Shown here in pieces: positions 8,323 through 17,628 of a stretch of 64,000 nucleotides of DNA; positions within the stretch are counted from its first letter, which is position 1, and every line of letters begins with the position of its first letter. The translations under genes and the position numbers were made by a program. The notes under the pieces are model-generated. The model was not told where the DNA came from, ran no database searches, and saw only the letters and a list, made by a program, of their open reading frames with translations. Source of the stretch: SZAS-79 sp964599095 (GTDB lineage: Bacteria; Pseudomonadota; Gammaproteobacteria; Burkholderiales; SG8-39); contig CAZREB010000001.1 in NCBI GenBank assembly GCA_964599095.1, positions 372,001 through 436,000 on the forward strand, given 5' to 3'.

Positions 8323-10911
8323 ATGTCCGACATGCAAGAACGCTATACCCCGCAATCGGTGGAGCAGGAGGCCCAATCCTACTGGGATGCCTCGGGCTCG
8401 TTCCGGGTCACCGAGGACCCGGCGAAGCCGAAGTATTACTGCCTTTCGATGTTCCCTTACCCGTCGGGCAAGCTGCACATGGGGCACGTCAGGAACTATA
8501 CCATCGGCGATGTGCTGACCCGGTACTACCGGATGCGCGGCTACAACGTGCTGCAGCCGATGGGATGGGATGCGTTCGGCCTGCCGGCCGAGAACGCCGC
8601 GATGGCCAACAAGGTGCCGCCGGCCAAGTGGACCTACGACAACATCGCCTACATGCGCTCGCAGTTGAAGAGCCTGGGGTTCGCGATCGACTGGTCGAGG
8701 GAACTGGCCACCTGCTCGCCCGAGTACTACAAGTGGAACCAGTGGCTGTTCGTGCGCCTGTTCAAGAAAGGCCTGGCGTACAAGAAGACCGGCGTCGTGA
8801 ACTGGGACCCGGTCGACCAGACCGTGCTGGCGAACGAGCAGGTGATCGACGGCAAGGGCTGGCGCACCGGCGCGGTGGTGGAGAAGCGCGAGATCCCGAT
8901 GTACTTCCTGCGCATCTCGGCCTACGCCGAGGAGCTCCTCTCGGCGCTCGACCGCATGACCGGCTGGCCCGAGCAGGTCAAGCTGATGCAGAAGAACTGG
9001 ATCGGCAAGTCCGAGGGCGTGCGCTTCGGTTTCCCCTATGAACTGGGTGGCGAGAAGAAGCTTCTCAACGTTTTCACGACGCGCGCCGACACGATCATGG
9101 GCGTCACGTTCTGCGCGGTCGCGGCCGAGCATCCCCTCGCGCTGCATGCGGCCAAGGACAACCCGGAACTGGCGAATTTCATCGAGGAATGCCGCCAGGG
9201 CGCGGTGATCGAAGCCGAGATGGCGCAGCAGGAAAAGAAGGGCATGCCCACCGGCCTGTCGGTAACGCACCCGCTGTCGGGCGAGCAGGTCCCCTTGTGG
9301 GTGGGCAACTACGTGTTGATGAGCTACGGCGACGGCGCGGTCATGGGCGTGCCCGCGCATGACGAGCGCGACTACGAATTCGCCACCAAGTACGGTCTCG
9401 CCATCAAGCCGGTGATCCGCCATGCCGCGGGAGACACCGTGCCCGCGCCGTGGAAGCCGGAATACGCCGACTACGGCACCAACATCAATTCGGGCAAGTA
9501 CGACGGTCTCGATTTCGCCGCATCGGTCGACGCGGTGGCCGCCGACCTGAAGTCTAAGGGGCTCGGCGACAAGCATGTGCAGTGGCGCCTGCGCGATTGG
9601 GGCATCTCGCGCCAGCGCTACTGGGGCTGCCCGGTTCCGATCATCCACTGCAAGGACTGCGGCGATGTGCCGGTGCCCGAGGAAGACCTGCCGGTGGTGC
9701 TGCCGGAAAACCTCGTGCCGGACGGCACCGGCAATCCGCTCGCCAGGCTGCCCTCCTTTTACGAGTGCAAGTGCCCCTCGTGCGGCAAGGCTGCGAAGCG
9801 CGAAACCGACACGATGGACACCTTCGTCGATTCGTCGTGGTACTTCGCGCGCTACGCCTGCCCCGACAACGGCAAGGCGATGGTGGACGAGCGCGCCAGG
9901 TACTGGATGGCGGTAGACCAGTACATCGGCGGCATCGAACACGCGATCCTTCACCTCCTCTACTCGCGCTTCTTCATGCGCGTGATGAGGGACGAAAAGC
10001 TGCTCGACGTGACCGAACCATTCACCAACCTGCTGACGCAGGGCATGGTGCTCGCCGAGCTCTACTACTACGACACCCCCGAAGGCCGGCGCGAATGGAT
10101 CAACCCGGCCGACGTCACCGTCGTGCGCGACCAGAAGGGCCGGGCCATCGCCGCGAAGCGATCCTCCGACGGCGTGCCGGTGGTGGCCGCCGGCATCGGC
10201 ACGATGTCGAAGTCGAAAAACAATGGCGTCGACCCGCAGGCCCTGATCGAGAAGTACGGCGCCGACACCGCGCGCTTCTTCATCATCTTTACCTCGCCGC
10301 CCACCCAGTCGCTCGAATGGTCGGACGAAGGGGTCGAAGGCTCGTTCCGCTTCCTGAAGCGGGTGTGGAACTACGGCGCGCAGTTCGGAAAACCCGTCGG
10401 CAAGGGCGGTGCTGCAAGGCCCGCGCCCGCGCTGCTCAAGGCCACGCGCTTCGAGATCCATTCGGTGCTCAAGCAGGCCAACTACGACCTCGGCAAGCAC
10501 CAATTCAACACCGTGGCCTCGGCCGCGATGAAGATCCTGAACGCGCTCGAAAAGCTGCAGGACCCGTCCTGCGAGGAGGCGAAGGAAGGCGTCTCGATCC
10601 TGCTGCGCCTGCTCTCGCCGATTACGCCGCACCTGTGCCACCACCTGTGGAAGGCGCTCGGCTTCGGCGAGGACATCCTGAAGGCGCCGTGGCCCGAGCC
10701 CGACCCGAAGGCGCTGGAACAGGACGAAATCGAATACGTGGTGCAGATCGGCGGCAAGACGCGCGGCAGCCTGACCGCGCCGAAGGCGGCCGACCGCCCG
10801 GCGCTCGAGGCGCTTGTCACCGCCAGCAGCCTCGTGCAAAAGTACGTGACCGGGCAGGCAATCAGGAAGATCGTGATCGTGCCGGGACGGCTGATCAACG
10901 TCGTGGTGTAA
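8323..10911 (+). CDS. leuS: Leucine--tRNA ligase
   Basis: An 862-residue class I aminoacyl-tRNA synthetase that charges tRNA-Leu. The HIGH-type motif is PYPSGKLHMGHVRNYT (residues ~44-60), and the KMSKS-type motif is TMSKSKNNGVDP (~628). Between them lies the large CP1 editing domain (GVTFCAVAAEHPLALH, MGVPAHDERDYEFA), which hydrolyses mischarged tRNA. The C-terminal end (QIGGKTRGSLTAPK...VPGRLINVVV) matches the family. Length equals the E. coli enzyme (860 aa). A second ATG at 8332 (MQERYTPQSVEQEAQ) resembles the usual LeuS N-terminus and may be the real start. It heads the leuS-lptE-holA-proA-nadD-rsfS-rlmH-maf-rng gene run. Confidence 0.98.
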   Translation: MSDMQERYTPQSVEQEAQSYWDASGSFRVTEDPAKPKYYCLSMFPYPSGKLHMGHVRNYTIGDVLTRYYRMRGYNVLQPMGWDAFGLPAENAAMANKVPPAKWTYDNIAYMRSQLKSLGFAIDWSRELATCSPEYYKWNQWLFVRLFKKGLAYKKTGVVNWDPVDQTVLANEQVIDGKGWRTGAVVEKREIPMYFLRISAYAEELLSALDRMTGWPEQVKLMQKNWIGKSEGVRFGFPYELGGEKKLLNVFTTRADTIMGVTFCAVAAEHPLALHAAKDNPELANFIEECRQGAVIEAEMAQQEKKGMPTGLSVTHPLSGEQVPLWVGNYVLMSYGDGAVMGVPAHDERDYEFATKYGLAIKPVIRHAAGDTVPAPWKPEYADYGTNINSGKYDGLDFAASVDAVAADLKSKGLGDKHVQWRLRDWGISRQRYWGCPVPIIHCKDCGDVPVPEEDLPVVLPENLVPDGTGNPLARLPSFYECKCPSCGKAAKRETDTMDTFVDSSWYFARYACPDNGKAMVDERARYWMAVDQYIGGIEHAILHLLYSRFFMRVMRDEKLLDVTEPFTNLLTQGMVLAELYYYDTPEGRREWINPADVTVVRDQKGRAIAAKRSSDGVPVVAAGIGTMSKSKNNGVDPQALIEKYGADTARFFIIFTSPPTQSLEWSDEGVEGSFRFLKRVWNYGAQFGKPVGKGGAARPAPALLKATRFEIHSVLKQANYDLGKHQFNTVASAAMKILNALEKLQDPSCEEAKEGVSILLRLLSPITPHLCHHLWKALGFGEDILKAPWPEPDPKALEQDEIEYVVQIGGKTRGSLTAPKAADRPALEALVTASSLVQKYVTGQAIRKIVIVPGRLINVVV

Positions 10912-10921
10912 GGAACGAGCA

Positions 10922-10968
10922 GGGGATCCGGGCCCCTTCCGCCTGCGGCGGGGCCCTCCCGGATCCCC
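10922..10968. other. Long hairpin between leuS and lptE
   Basis: An inverted repeat with arms GGGGATCCGGGCCCC (10922-10936) and its complement at 10950-10968, interrupted by one unpaired T (10957), around a 13-nt loop. No T-run follows, so it is not a standard intrinsic terminator. Because it lies between two same-strand genes it could stabilise the leuS mRNA end or attenuate read-through into lptE. Confidence 0.5.
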
Positions 10969-10990
10969 CGCACCCCCTGGGGAGCTTCGT

Positions 10991-11485
10991 TTGACGAAAA
11001 TACTCGCTGCATTCGTCGCCTTGTCGATTTCCGCTTGCGGCTTCCAGTTGCGCGGGACGGCGGCGCTGCCGTTCGAGACGATCTACATCCCGAACACCTC
11101 GGGGGGCGTCGCGCTGGACCTGAAGCGCAACATCCAGAGCGGCTCGCGCACGCGCGTGATCGACGACCCGAAGACGGCGCAGGCGCTGCTCGATCTCTCA
11201 GGCGAGACAAAGGGGCGCAACATCCTGTCGCTTTCCGGCGCCGGGCGAGTGCGCGAACTGCAGCTCGTCTACAGCGTGAACCTGCGCGTCCACGACGGCA
11301 AGGGCGGGGAGTTCATCCCGACGACCACCCTCAGGGCGACACGCGACATGACCTACAACGATACCGACATCCTCGCCAAGGAGGCCGAAGAGGCCGCGCT
11401 CAACCGCGAGATGCAATCCGACCTGGTGCAGCAGATACTGCGGCGGCTGTCGGCCGCGCAGCCGGCCAAGCCGGTCGTCAGGTAA
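10991..11485 (+). CDS. lptE: LPS-assembly lipoprotein LptE
   Basis: A 164-residue outer-membrane lipoprotein. The signal sequence ends in a lipobox (ALSISACGFQLRG, Cys16), followed by the LptE/RlpB opening GFQLRGTAALPFETIYIPN. It forms a plug-barrel complex with LptD to place lipopolysaccharide in the outer leaflet. The start codon is TTG; no ATG or GTG lies between it and the signal peptide, and GGGGAGC precedes it. Location between leuS and holA is the conserved lptE position in beta- and gammaproteobacteria. Confidence 0.92.
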   Translation: MTKILAAFVALSISACGFQLRGTAALPFETIYIPNTSGGVALDLKRNIQSGSRTRVIDDPKTAQALLDLSGETKGRNILSLSGAGRVRELQLVYSVNLRVHDGKGGEFIPTTTLRATRDMTYNDTDILAKEAEEAALNREMQSDLVQQILRRLSAAQPAKPVVR

Positions 11486-11496
11486 CGCTGCCCCCT

Positions 11497-12504
11497 ATGC
11501 AGCTGCGCGCCGAACAGCTCGAGGCGCACCTCAAGAAGACGCTCGCCCCCCTTTACGTCGTGCACGGAGACGAGCCGCTGCTCGCGCTCGAGGCAGCCGA
11601 CGCGATCCGGGCCGCGGCGCGCGCCAAGGGGTTTGCCGATCGCGACCTGCTGATCGCCGAGCGCGGGTTCGACTGGGGGGAACTCCACCAGGCCGGGGCG
11701 AGCCTGTCACTTTTCGGCGGAAAGAAAATTGTCGAGCTGCGCCTGCCGACCGGCAAGCCCGGCACCGAGGGCGCCAGGGCGATCGAGCGCTATTGCAGCG
11801 ACCTGAATCCGGAGTGCATGACGCTGGTCTCGCTGCCGCGCCTGGACAAGGCGGGGCAGAACTCCGCGTGGTTCGGCGCGCTTGCGTCGGCGGGGATGCA
11901 GATCGACATCTGGAAGCTCGACCGCTCGCGCCTGCCCGACTGGATCGCCGGTCGCCTTGCGCGCAGCCAGCAGCGCGCCGGCCGCGAGGTGCTCGAGTTC
12001 CTTGCCGACCGGGTCGAGGGCAACCTGCTGGCCGCGCACCAGGAGGTGCAGAAGCTCGCGCTGCTGCTGCCCCCGGGCGAGGTCACGCTCGACGATGCCG
12101 AAGCTGCGGTGTCGAACGTGGCGCGCTACGACGTGCAGGGGCTGGTCGAGGCGATGCTCGGCGGCGACATGGTTCGCTATGCGCGTGTGCTTGAGGGCTT
12201 GCGCGGAGAAGGGGAAGCCCCCACCTTCGTCCTTTGGGCGGTCTCGGAGGACCTGCGCGCCCTGTCGCGGATCCTTGCGGGGGTCGCAGCGGGAAGGCAG
12301 GCCGAGCAGCTGTTCCGCGAGAACCGCATCTGGCGCAACAAGGAACCCGCGATGAAATCCGCGATGCGCCGTTTCCGGCAGGAGACCGTGGACGCGGCGA
12401 TTTCGCATGCCGCGCTGATCGACCGCGTCATCAAGGGCATCGCCAAGGGCAACGCGTGGGATGAGTTCCTGAAACTGGGTCTAGAATTGAAACATGCACG
12501 CTAA
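11497..12504 (+). CDS. holA: DNA polymerase III subunit delta
   Basis: A 335-residue clamp-loader subunit. It starts MQLRAEQLEAHLKKTLAPLYVVHGDEPLLALEA, the usual HolA opening with the degenerate AAA+ fold. It also contains the RLPDWIAGRLARSQQRAG and EGNLLAAHQEVQKLALL segments typical of the delta family. Delta opens the beta sliding clamp during loading by the gamma complex. The gene starts 11 nt after lptE and overlaps the proA start by 11 nt, consistent with one transcript. The ATG at 11497 gives the normal family length. Confidence 0.95.
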   Translation: MQLRAEQLEAHLKKTLAPLYVVHGDEPLLALEAADAIRAAARAKGFADRDLLIAERGFDWGELHQAGASLSLFGGKKIVELRLPTGKPGTEGARAIERYCSDLNPECMTLVSLPRLDKAGQNSAWFGALASAGMQIDIWKLDRSRLPDWIAGRLARSQQRAGREVLEFLADRVEGNLLAAHQEVQKLALLLPPGEVTLDDAEAAVSNVARYDVQGLVEAMLGGDMVRYARVLEGLRGEGEAPTFVLWAVSEDLRALSRILAGVAAGRQAEQLFRENRIWRNKEPAMKSAMRRFRQETVDAAISHAALIDRVIKGIAKGNAWDEFLKLGLELKHAR

Positions 12505-13774
12505 GGTCGATCCGAGAAAGGACGTCAGGTCCTACATGCAGGGGTTGGGAAGCGCCGCCCGCGAGGCTGCGCGCGCGCTGGCACGCGCCGACACCGCCAC
12601 CAAGAACCGCGCGCTGCATGCGATCGCGGCGCGCCTGCGCGCACAGTCCGCGCAACTGCTCGCCGAGAACACGCTGGACGTCGACAAGGCCCGGGCCGAG
12701 GGCCGCGACGGCGCCTTCGTCGACCGGCTGACGCTGAGCGCAAAGAGCGTCGAGCAGATGGCCGCCGGCGTCGAGCAGGTGGCCGCGCTGCCCGACCCGA
12801 TCGGCCGGGTCACCGACCTCGAAAAGCGCCCCACCGGCATCGAGGTCGGCCGCATGCGGGTGCCGCTCGGCGTCATCGGCATCATTTACGAGTCGCGCCC
12901 GAACGTCACCGTCGACGCGGCGGCCCTGTGCCTCAAGTCCGGCAATGCGTGCATCCTGCGCGGCGGGTCGGAGGCGATCCATTCCAATCGCGCGATCGCG
13001 GCCTGCATCAAGGACGGCCTCGCCGATGCCGGCCTGCCGCTCGCCGCGGTCCAGGTCGTCGAAACCACCGACCGCGCCGCGGTCGGCGAGTTGATCACGA
13101 TGCCCGAATTCGTCGACATCATCGTGCCGCGCGGCGGCAAGGACCTGATCTCGCGCCTGATGCGCGAGTCGAAGATCCCGATGATCAAGCACCTCGACGG
13201 CGTCTGCCACGTTTACATCGACGACAAGGCCGACCCCGACATGGCCGTGAGGATCGCGGACAACGCCAAGACCCAGCGCTACGGCACCTGCAATACGCTC
13301 GAGACGCTGCTAGTGGCCGAAGGCATTGCCGGCAAGGTCCTGCCGCAGATTGCCGCGGTCTACCGCGCCAAGGGCGTGGAAATGCGCGGCGACGAGGCCA
13401 CGCGCAAGCTGGTGGCCGACGCCGTGCCGGCTACCGAAGACGACTGGTACGCCGAATACCTCGCGCCGATCGCTGCGATCCGCGTGGTCAAGGGCCTGGA
13501 CGAGGCGATCGACCATATCGCCAAGTACGGCTCGCAGCATACCGACGCGATCGTGACCGAGGACCGCGCGCGCGCCGACCGCTTCCTGCGCGAGGTGGAC
13601 TCGGCCTCGGTCATGGTGAATGCCTCGACCCGCTTTGCCGACGGGTACGAGTTCGGCCTGGGCGCCGAGATCGGCATCTCGACCGACAAGCTGCATGCGC
13701 GCGGGCCGGTCGGCCTGGAGGGCCTCACGTCGCAGAAGTTCGTCGTCCTCGGCCACGGAGAGGTGCGCACCTGA
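12494..13774 (+). CDS. proA: Glutamate-5-semialdehyde dehydrogenase (gamma-glutamyl phosphate reductase)
   Basis: A 426-residue NADPH-dependent reductase of the aldehyde dehydrogenase superfamily, the second step of proline synthesis from glutamate. The catalytic Cys is in TQRYGTCNTLETLLV. Other marks are GVIGIIYESRPNVTVDAAALCLKSGNA and the C-terminal GLEGLTSQKFVVLGHGEVR. Length matches E. coli ProA (417 aa). The gene starts inside the end of holA. The partner proB is not in the window; in many betaproteobacteria it lies elsewhere, next to obgE. Confidence 0.97.
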   Translation: MHAKVDPRKDVRSYMQGLGSAAREAARALARADTATKNRALHAIAARLRAQSAQLLAENTLDVDKARAEGRDGAFVDRLTLSAKSVEQMAAGVEQVAALPDPIGRVTDLEKRPTGIEVGRMRVPLGVIGIIYESRPNVTVDAAALCLKSGNACILRGGSEAIHSNRAIAACIKDGLADAGLPLAAVQVVETTDRAAVGELITMPEFVDIIVPRGGKDLISRLMRESKIPMIKHLDGVCHVYIDDKADPDMAVRIADNAKTQRYGTCNTLETLLVAEGIAGKVLPQIAAVYRAKGVEMRGDEATRKLVADAVPATEDDWYAEYLAPIAAIRVVKGLDEAIDHIAKYGSQHTDAIVTEDRARADRFLREVDSASVMVNASTRFADGYEFGLGAEIGISTDKLHARGPVGLEGLTSQKFVVLGHGEVRT

Positions 13775-13784
13775 TGGGCGTTCA

Positions 13785-14423
13785 TTGAGCGTCCAGCTGG
13801 TCCTGGCAGGGTCGGGCCCGACGCAAGGCGTGCGGCCCGGCGCGGTCGGTGTGCTCGGCGGCGCGTTCGACCCGGTCCACAACGCGCATGTCGTCATGGC
13901 GCGCAATGCGCTCGATTCGCTCAAGCTCGCGAAGGTCCTGTGGATCCCGAGCGGCATCCCGCCGCATCGCGACCCGCCGATCGCTTCGGCCGAAGATCGC
14001 GCCGCGATGATCCGGCTTGCAATCCGCGGCGAACCGCGCTTCGTGCTCGACGAACGCGAATTGCGCAAGACCACGCCGTGCTACACGGTAGAGACGCTCG
14101 AGGAACTGCGCGCCGAGTACGGCTCGCAGGTGGAGTTGATCCTGCTGATCGGCGCCGACCAGTTCCAGCGCCTGCAGACCTGGCATCGCTGGCGCGACCT
14201 CGATTCGCTCGCGCGGCTCGGGCTGTACGCGCGCCCTCCGTATCCGCTCACAGTCGGCGGCAAGGCCTTCGTCGTGCCGATGCCGTTGATGGAAGTTTCC
14301 TCGACCGGGATCCGCGACAGCATCGCGTCCGGCGAGTCGGTTCGCGGCATGGTGCCGGACGCTGTTCTCGACTATATTCAAACTCACCATCTCTATTCCC
14401 CGCAGGAGCGCAGAACCCGTTAA
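13785..14423 (+). CDS. nadD: Nicotinate-nucleotide adenylyltransferase
   Basis: A 212-residue nucleotidyltransferase that makes nicotinate adenine dinucleotide in NAD synthesis. The N-terminal GVLGGAFDPVHNAHVVMA holds the phosphate-binding HNAH element, and the C-terminal VSSTGIRDSIASG is the family's ISSTxxR motif. The start used is TTG at 13785, 10 nt after proA ends; a GTG 30-45 nt further on would give a shorter N-terminus and cannot be excluded. The stop overlaps the rsfS start (TAATG). The gene order proA-nadD-rsfS-rlmH is widespread. Confidence 0.95.
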   Translation: MSVQLVLAGSGPTQGVRPGAVGVLGGAFDPVHNAHVVMARNALDSLKLAKVLWIPSGIPPHRDPPIASAEDRAAMIRLAIRGEPRFVLDERELRKTTPCYTVETLEELRAEYGSQVELILLIGADQFQRLQTWHRWRDLDSLARLGLYARPPYPLTVGGKAFVVPMPLMEVSSTGIRDSIASGESVRGMVPDAVLDYIQTHHLYSPQERRTR

Positions 14424-14938
14424 TGGATATCCGCAAAAAGCAGCGCGCCGTGGTCGACGCGCTCGAAGACATCAAGGGCCGCGACATCGTCGTGTTCAAC
14501 ACCGAGCGGCTTTCGCCGTACTTCGAGCGGGTGATCATCGCGAGCGGAGACTCCTCGCGCCAGGTGAAGGCGCTCGCGGAGAACGTGCAGGAAAAGCTGA
14601 AGAAGCTCGGCGCCAAGGTCAAGGGCATCGAGGGCGGCGACACCGCCGAGTGGGTGCTGGTGGACCTGGGCGACATCGTCGTGCATGTGATGCACCCTAC
14701 CGCGCGTGCCACCTACAACCTCGAGGAGCTCTGGGGCGGCAAGGACGTCAGGATGAAGCGCGAGCCCGAGCCGACCGCGCGCGTCGCCCGGAAACCCAAG
14801 CCGGCAGCAAAGGCGAAACCTGCCGCGCGACCGAAAGCCAAGGCACCGGCCGGAAAGAAGGCGCCATCCAAAAGGCCGGCCACCAGTCGCCCGCGCAAGA
14901 CCGCGGCGAAGAAGTCGCCGGCGCGCAAGACCGGCTGA
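14423..14938 (+). CDS. rsfS: Ribosome silencing factor RsfS with Lys/Ala/Pro-rich tail
   Basis: A 171-residue protein. The first ~115 residues are a complete RsfS/Iojap domain (ALEDIKGRDIVVFNTERLSPYFERVIIASG, then EWVLVDLGDIVVHVMHP and YNLEELWGGKD). RsfS binds ribosomal protein uL14 and blocks subunit joining when nutrients are scarce. From about residue 118 the protein continues with ~53 residues almost entirely of Lys, Ala, Pro and Arg (repeated KPAAK/KAPA units), like a histone-H1 tail, which E. coli RsfS (105 aa) lacks. The tail is likely disordered and may bind rRNA; that is inference. One-base overlap with nadD. Confidence 0.95.
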   Translation: MDIRKKQRAVVDALEDIKGRDIVVFNTERLSPYFERVIIASGDSSRQVKALAENVQEKLKKLGAKVKGIEGGDTAEWVLVDLGDIVVHVMHPTARATYNLEELWGGKDVRMKREPEPTARVARKPKPAAKAKPAARPKAKAPAGKKAPSKRPATSRPRKTAAKKSPARKTG

Positions 14939-14956
14939 CCCGGTCGGCCCACGGCA

Positions 14957-15430
14957 TTGCCGCGGATCTACATCATCGCCGTCGGTGACAAGCTGCCGGC
15001 CTGGGCCGGCGCGGCGTGCGACGAATACCTCGAGCGCCTGCCGCGCGGCTACGAAGCGTCGCTTATCGAGGTCAAGGCCGAGGCACGCACCTCCGGCAGG
15101 ACAGTCCCGCAGATGATGGCCGCCGAGGCGGCGAGGCTGCGGGCCGCCGTGCCGCGCGGCTGCCGGCTGGTGGGCCTCGACGAACGGGGCAAGGACCTGA
15201 CCACTCCAGAGTTCGCGGCAAAACTGCGGGCATGGCTCGACTCGGCCGTGCCCACCGCGTTCATCGCCGGCGGCCCGGACGGCCTCGACCCGGGGCTGAA
15301 GCGCGAATGCGAGGTGCTGCTGCGGCTTTCCAGCTTTACGCTTCCCCATGCGCTTGCGCGGGCGGTTTTCGCCGAGCAGCTTTACCGCGCCGCTACGGTG
15401 CTGACCGGGCATCCCTACCACCGGGAATAG
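14957..15430 (+). CDS. rlmH: 23S rRNA (pseudouridine1915-N3)-methyltransferase
   Basis: A 157-residue SPOUT-class methyltransferase that modifies pseudouridine 1915 of helix 69 in assembled 70S ribosomes using SAM. The trefoil-knot signatures are LVGLDERGKDLTTPEFA, FIAGGPDGLDP and the C-terminal LPHALARAVFAEQLYRAATVLTGHPYHRE. Length is standard (155 aa). The start is TTG (MPRIYIIAVG reading). It follows rsfS by 18 nt, the usual arrangement. Confidence 0.96.
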   Translation: MPRIYIIAVGDKLPAWAGAACDEYLERLPRGYEASLIEVKAEARTSGRTVPQMMAAEAARLRAAVPRGCRLVGLDERGKDLTTPEFAAKLRAWLDSAVPTAFIAGGPDGLDPGLKRECEVLLRLSSFTLPHALARAVFAEQLYRAATVLTGHPYHRE

Positions 15431-15488
15431 CCTCGCCCGCCGGGCGGCCCTGCTACACTCTTCGGCCCTGCCCGCCCCGCCCGCATTG

Positions 15489-16142
15489 ATGATCACGAAT
15501 CAAGATCGCAGCATCTACCTGGCTTCGCGCAGCCCGCGGAGGCGCGAGTTGCTCGCGCAGATCGGCGTGCGGTTCCAGCTCCTGTTGTTCCGCGAAAGGT
15601 CCGACGGCGAGTCCGAGGTCAGCGAAGCCACGCTGCCCGGCGAAAGTCCGCGCGACTACGTAGTGCGCGTCTGCCGCGAGAAGGTGGAAAGCGGCTGGAC
15701 CCGGATGCAGCAGCGCACGCTGCCGCGCAGCCCGGTGCTTTCGGCCGACACGACGGTCTCGATCGACGGGCGGATCCTTGCGAAGCCCGCCGACCGGCGC
15801 GAGGCGGCCGAAATGCTCGCCGCGCTGTCGGGTCGCAGGCACGATGTCCTGACCGCGGTAGCGCTCAAGTACGACGAGCGGGTCGAACTGGCGGTGTCGA
15901 GTACCGAAGTCGAGTTCCGTGCGCTTTCGGCGGAAGAAATCCAGCAATACCTTGCGACCGGCGAGGCCGACGACAAGGCCGGCGCCTATGCGATCCAGGG
16001 CCGCGCCGGCCAGTTCATCTCCGAGATCCGCGGCAGCTATTCGGGTGTCATGGGCCTGCCGCTCTTCGAAACCGCGCAACTGATCGCGGCGATGGGCATG
16101 CACCACGAACGCAGGCTCCCGGGGAGTGCCGGGGGCGTGTAG
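15489..16142 (+). CDS. maf: Maf-family nucleoside triphosphate pyrophosphatase
   Basis: A 217-residue Maf/HAM1-type house-cleaning pyrophosphatase that removes non-canonical or modified NTPs. The P-loop-like IYLASRSPRRRELLAQ is at the N-terminus, followed by LSADTTVSIDG and GEADDKAGAYAIQGRAGQFI, all Maf signatures. The YhdE-type (dTTP/UTP) versus YceF-type choice is not certain, although the linkage to rng favours the YhdE type. ATG at 15489 is preferred to the TTG three bases upstream. Confidence 0.93.
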   Translation: MITNQDRSIYLASRSPRRRELLAQIGVRFQLLLFRERSDGESEVSEATLPGESPRDYVVRVCREKVESGWTRMQQRTLPRSPVLSADTTVSIDGRILAKPADRREAAEMLAALSGRRHDVLTAVALKYDERVELAVSSTEVEFRALSAEEIQQYLATGEADDKAGAYAIQGRAGQFISEIRGSYSGVMGLPLFETAQLIAAMGMHHERRLPGSAGGV

Positions 16143-16156
16143 CCCGTCCTGTGCCT

Positions 16157-17620
16157 ATGAATGAAGAGATCCTGATCAACGTCACGCCGCAGGAGACGCG
16201 CGTCGCCGTGATGCAGAACGGGGTCGCGCAGGAACTGCTGGTCGAACGCTCGGCCAGCCGCGGTCGCGTAGGCAACATCTACAAGGGCCGCGTCGCCCGG
16301 GTGCTGCCGGGCATGCAGTCGGCTTTCGTCGAGATCGGGCTGGAACGGGCGGCGTTCCTGCATGTGGCCGACATCTGGGAACATCGCCCCAAGGAAGGCT
16401 GCGCAAACTCGCCCAAGCCGATCGAGAAGATCCTCGCCGAGGGCCAGCCGATCGTCGTGCAGGTCGTCAAGGACCCGATCGGGACCAAGGGCGCGCGCCT
16501 TTCGACGCAGATCTCGATCGCCGGGCGCCTGCTCGTCTACCTGCCGCAGGACCCGCACATCGGCATCTCACAGCGCATCGGCGACGAAGCCGGGCGCACT
16601 GCGCTGCGCGAACGCCTCCAGCAGGTGATGCCGCCGGACGAAAAAGGCGGCTTCATCGTCCGCACAATCGCCGAAACGGCCACCGCCGAGGAACTGGCCT
16701 GCGACATCGCCTACCTGCGCACGCTCTGGCGCAACTTGCGCGAGCGCGCCGTCGCCGCCAGGCCGGCGGAACTGGTTTACGAAGACCTGTCGCTCGCCCA
16801 GCGCGTGATGCGCGACATGGTCTCGGCCGACACCGGCCGCGTGATGATCGACTCGCGCGAGAACTTCCAGAAGCTCGCTGCTTTTGCGGAGACGTACACC
16901 CCGCAGGTGCGGCCGAAGCTCGACCACTACACCGGCGAGCGGCCGCTGTTCGACCTCTACAACGTCGAGCAGGAGATCGAGAAGGCGCTGGCGCGGCGCG
17001 TCGAGCTGAAGTCCGGCGGCTACCTGATCATCGACCAGACCGAGGCGATGACCACGATCGACGTGAACACCGGCGGGTTCGTCGGTACCCGGAATTTCGA
17101 CGACACGATCTTCAAGACCAACCTCGAGGCGGCGCAGACCATCGCACGGCAGCTGCGGCTTCGGAACCTCGGCGGCATCATCGTGCTCGACTTCATCGAC
17201 ATGGACTCCGAGGAGCATCGCGCCGCGGTGCTGGAGGAGTTGCGCAAGGCGCTCGCGCGCGACCGCACGCGCATGACGGTGAACGGGTTCACGCAGCTCG
17301 GGCTGGTCGAAATGACCCGCAAGCGCACCCGCGAATCGCTCGCCCACGTGCTCTGCGAGTCCTGCCCGACCTGCGGCGGGCGCGGCGAGGTCAAGACTGC
17401 GCGCACCGTTTGCTACGAAATCCTGCGCGAGATCCTGCGCGAGGCGCGCGCCTTCAATGCGCGCGAGTACCGGGTGCTCGCCGGCCGGCCGGTCATCGAT
17501 CTGTTCGAGGAAGAGGAGTCGCAGTCGGTGGCGATGCTCTCGGATTTCATCGGCAAGCCGATCTCGATGCAGGTCGAGAGCAGCTATACGCAGGAACAAT
17601 TCGACATAGTGCTCATGTAA
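16157..17620 (+). CDS. rng: Ribonuclease G
   Basis: A ~487-residue endoribonuclease of the RNase E/G family, without the long RNase E C-terminal scaffold. The N-terminus MNEEILINVTPQETRVAVMQNG leads into an S1 RNA-binding domain (GNIYKGRVARVLPGMQSAFVEIGLERAAFLH). The catalytic DNase-I-like part has TIDVNTGGFVG and VLDFIDMDSEEHR (metal-binding acidic residues), and the Zn-link Cys pair is in CESCPTCGGRG. It matures 16S rRNA 5' ends and degrades mRNA. A GTG at 16151 is an alternative start; ATG at 16157 fits the family. Last gene of the leuS run. Confidence 0.96.
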   Translation: MNEEILINVTPQETRVAVMQNGVAQELLVERSASRGRVGNIYKGRVARVLPGMQSAFVEIGLERAAFLHVADIWEHRPKEGCANSPKPIEKILAEGQPIVVQVVKDPIGTKGARLSTQISIAGRLLVYLPQDPHIGISQRIGDEAGRTALRERLQQVMPPDEKGGFIVRTIAETATAEELACDIAYLRTLWRNLRERAVAARPAELVYEDLSLAQRVMRDMVSADTGRVMIDSRENFQKLAAFAETYTPQVRPKLDHYTGERPLFDLYNVEQEIEKALARRVELKSGGYLIIDQTEAMTTIDVNTGGFVGTRNFDDTIFKTNLEAAQTIARQLRLRNLGGIIVLDFIDMDSEEHRAAVLEELRKALARDRTRMTVNGFTQLGLVEMTRKRTRESLAHVLCESCPTCGGRGEVKTARTVCYEILREILREARAFNAREYRVLAGRPVIDLFEEEESQSVAMLSDFIGKPISMQVESSYTQEQFDIVLM

Positions 17621-17628
17621 GGATGCCC

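Noticed and set aside
8278..10839. 853-codon open frame opposite leuS
   Set aside because: The leuS product is unmistakable; the antisense translation is Arg/His/Val-rich with no family match.
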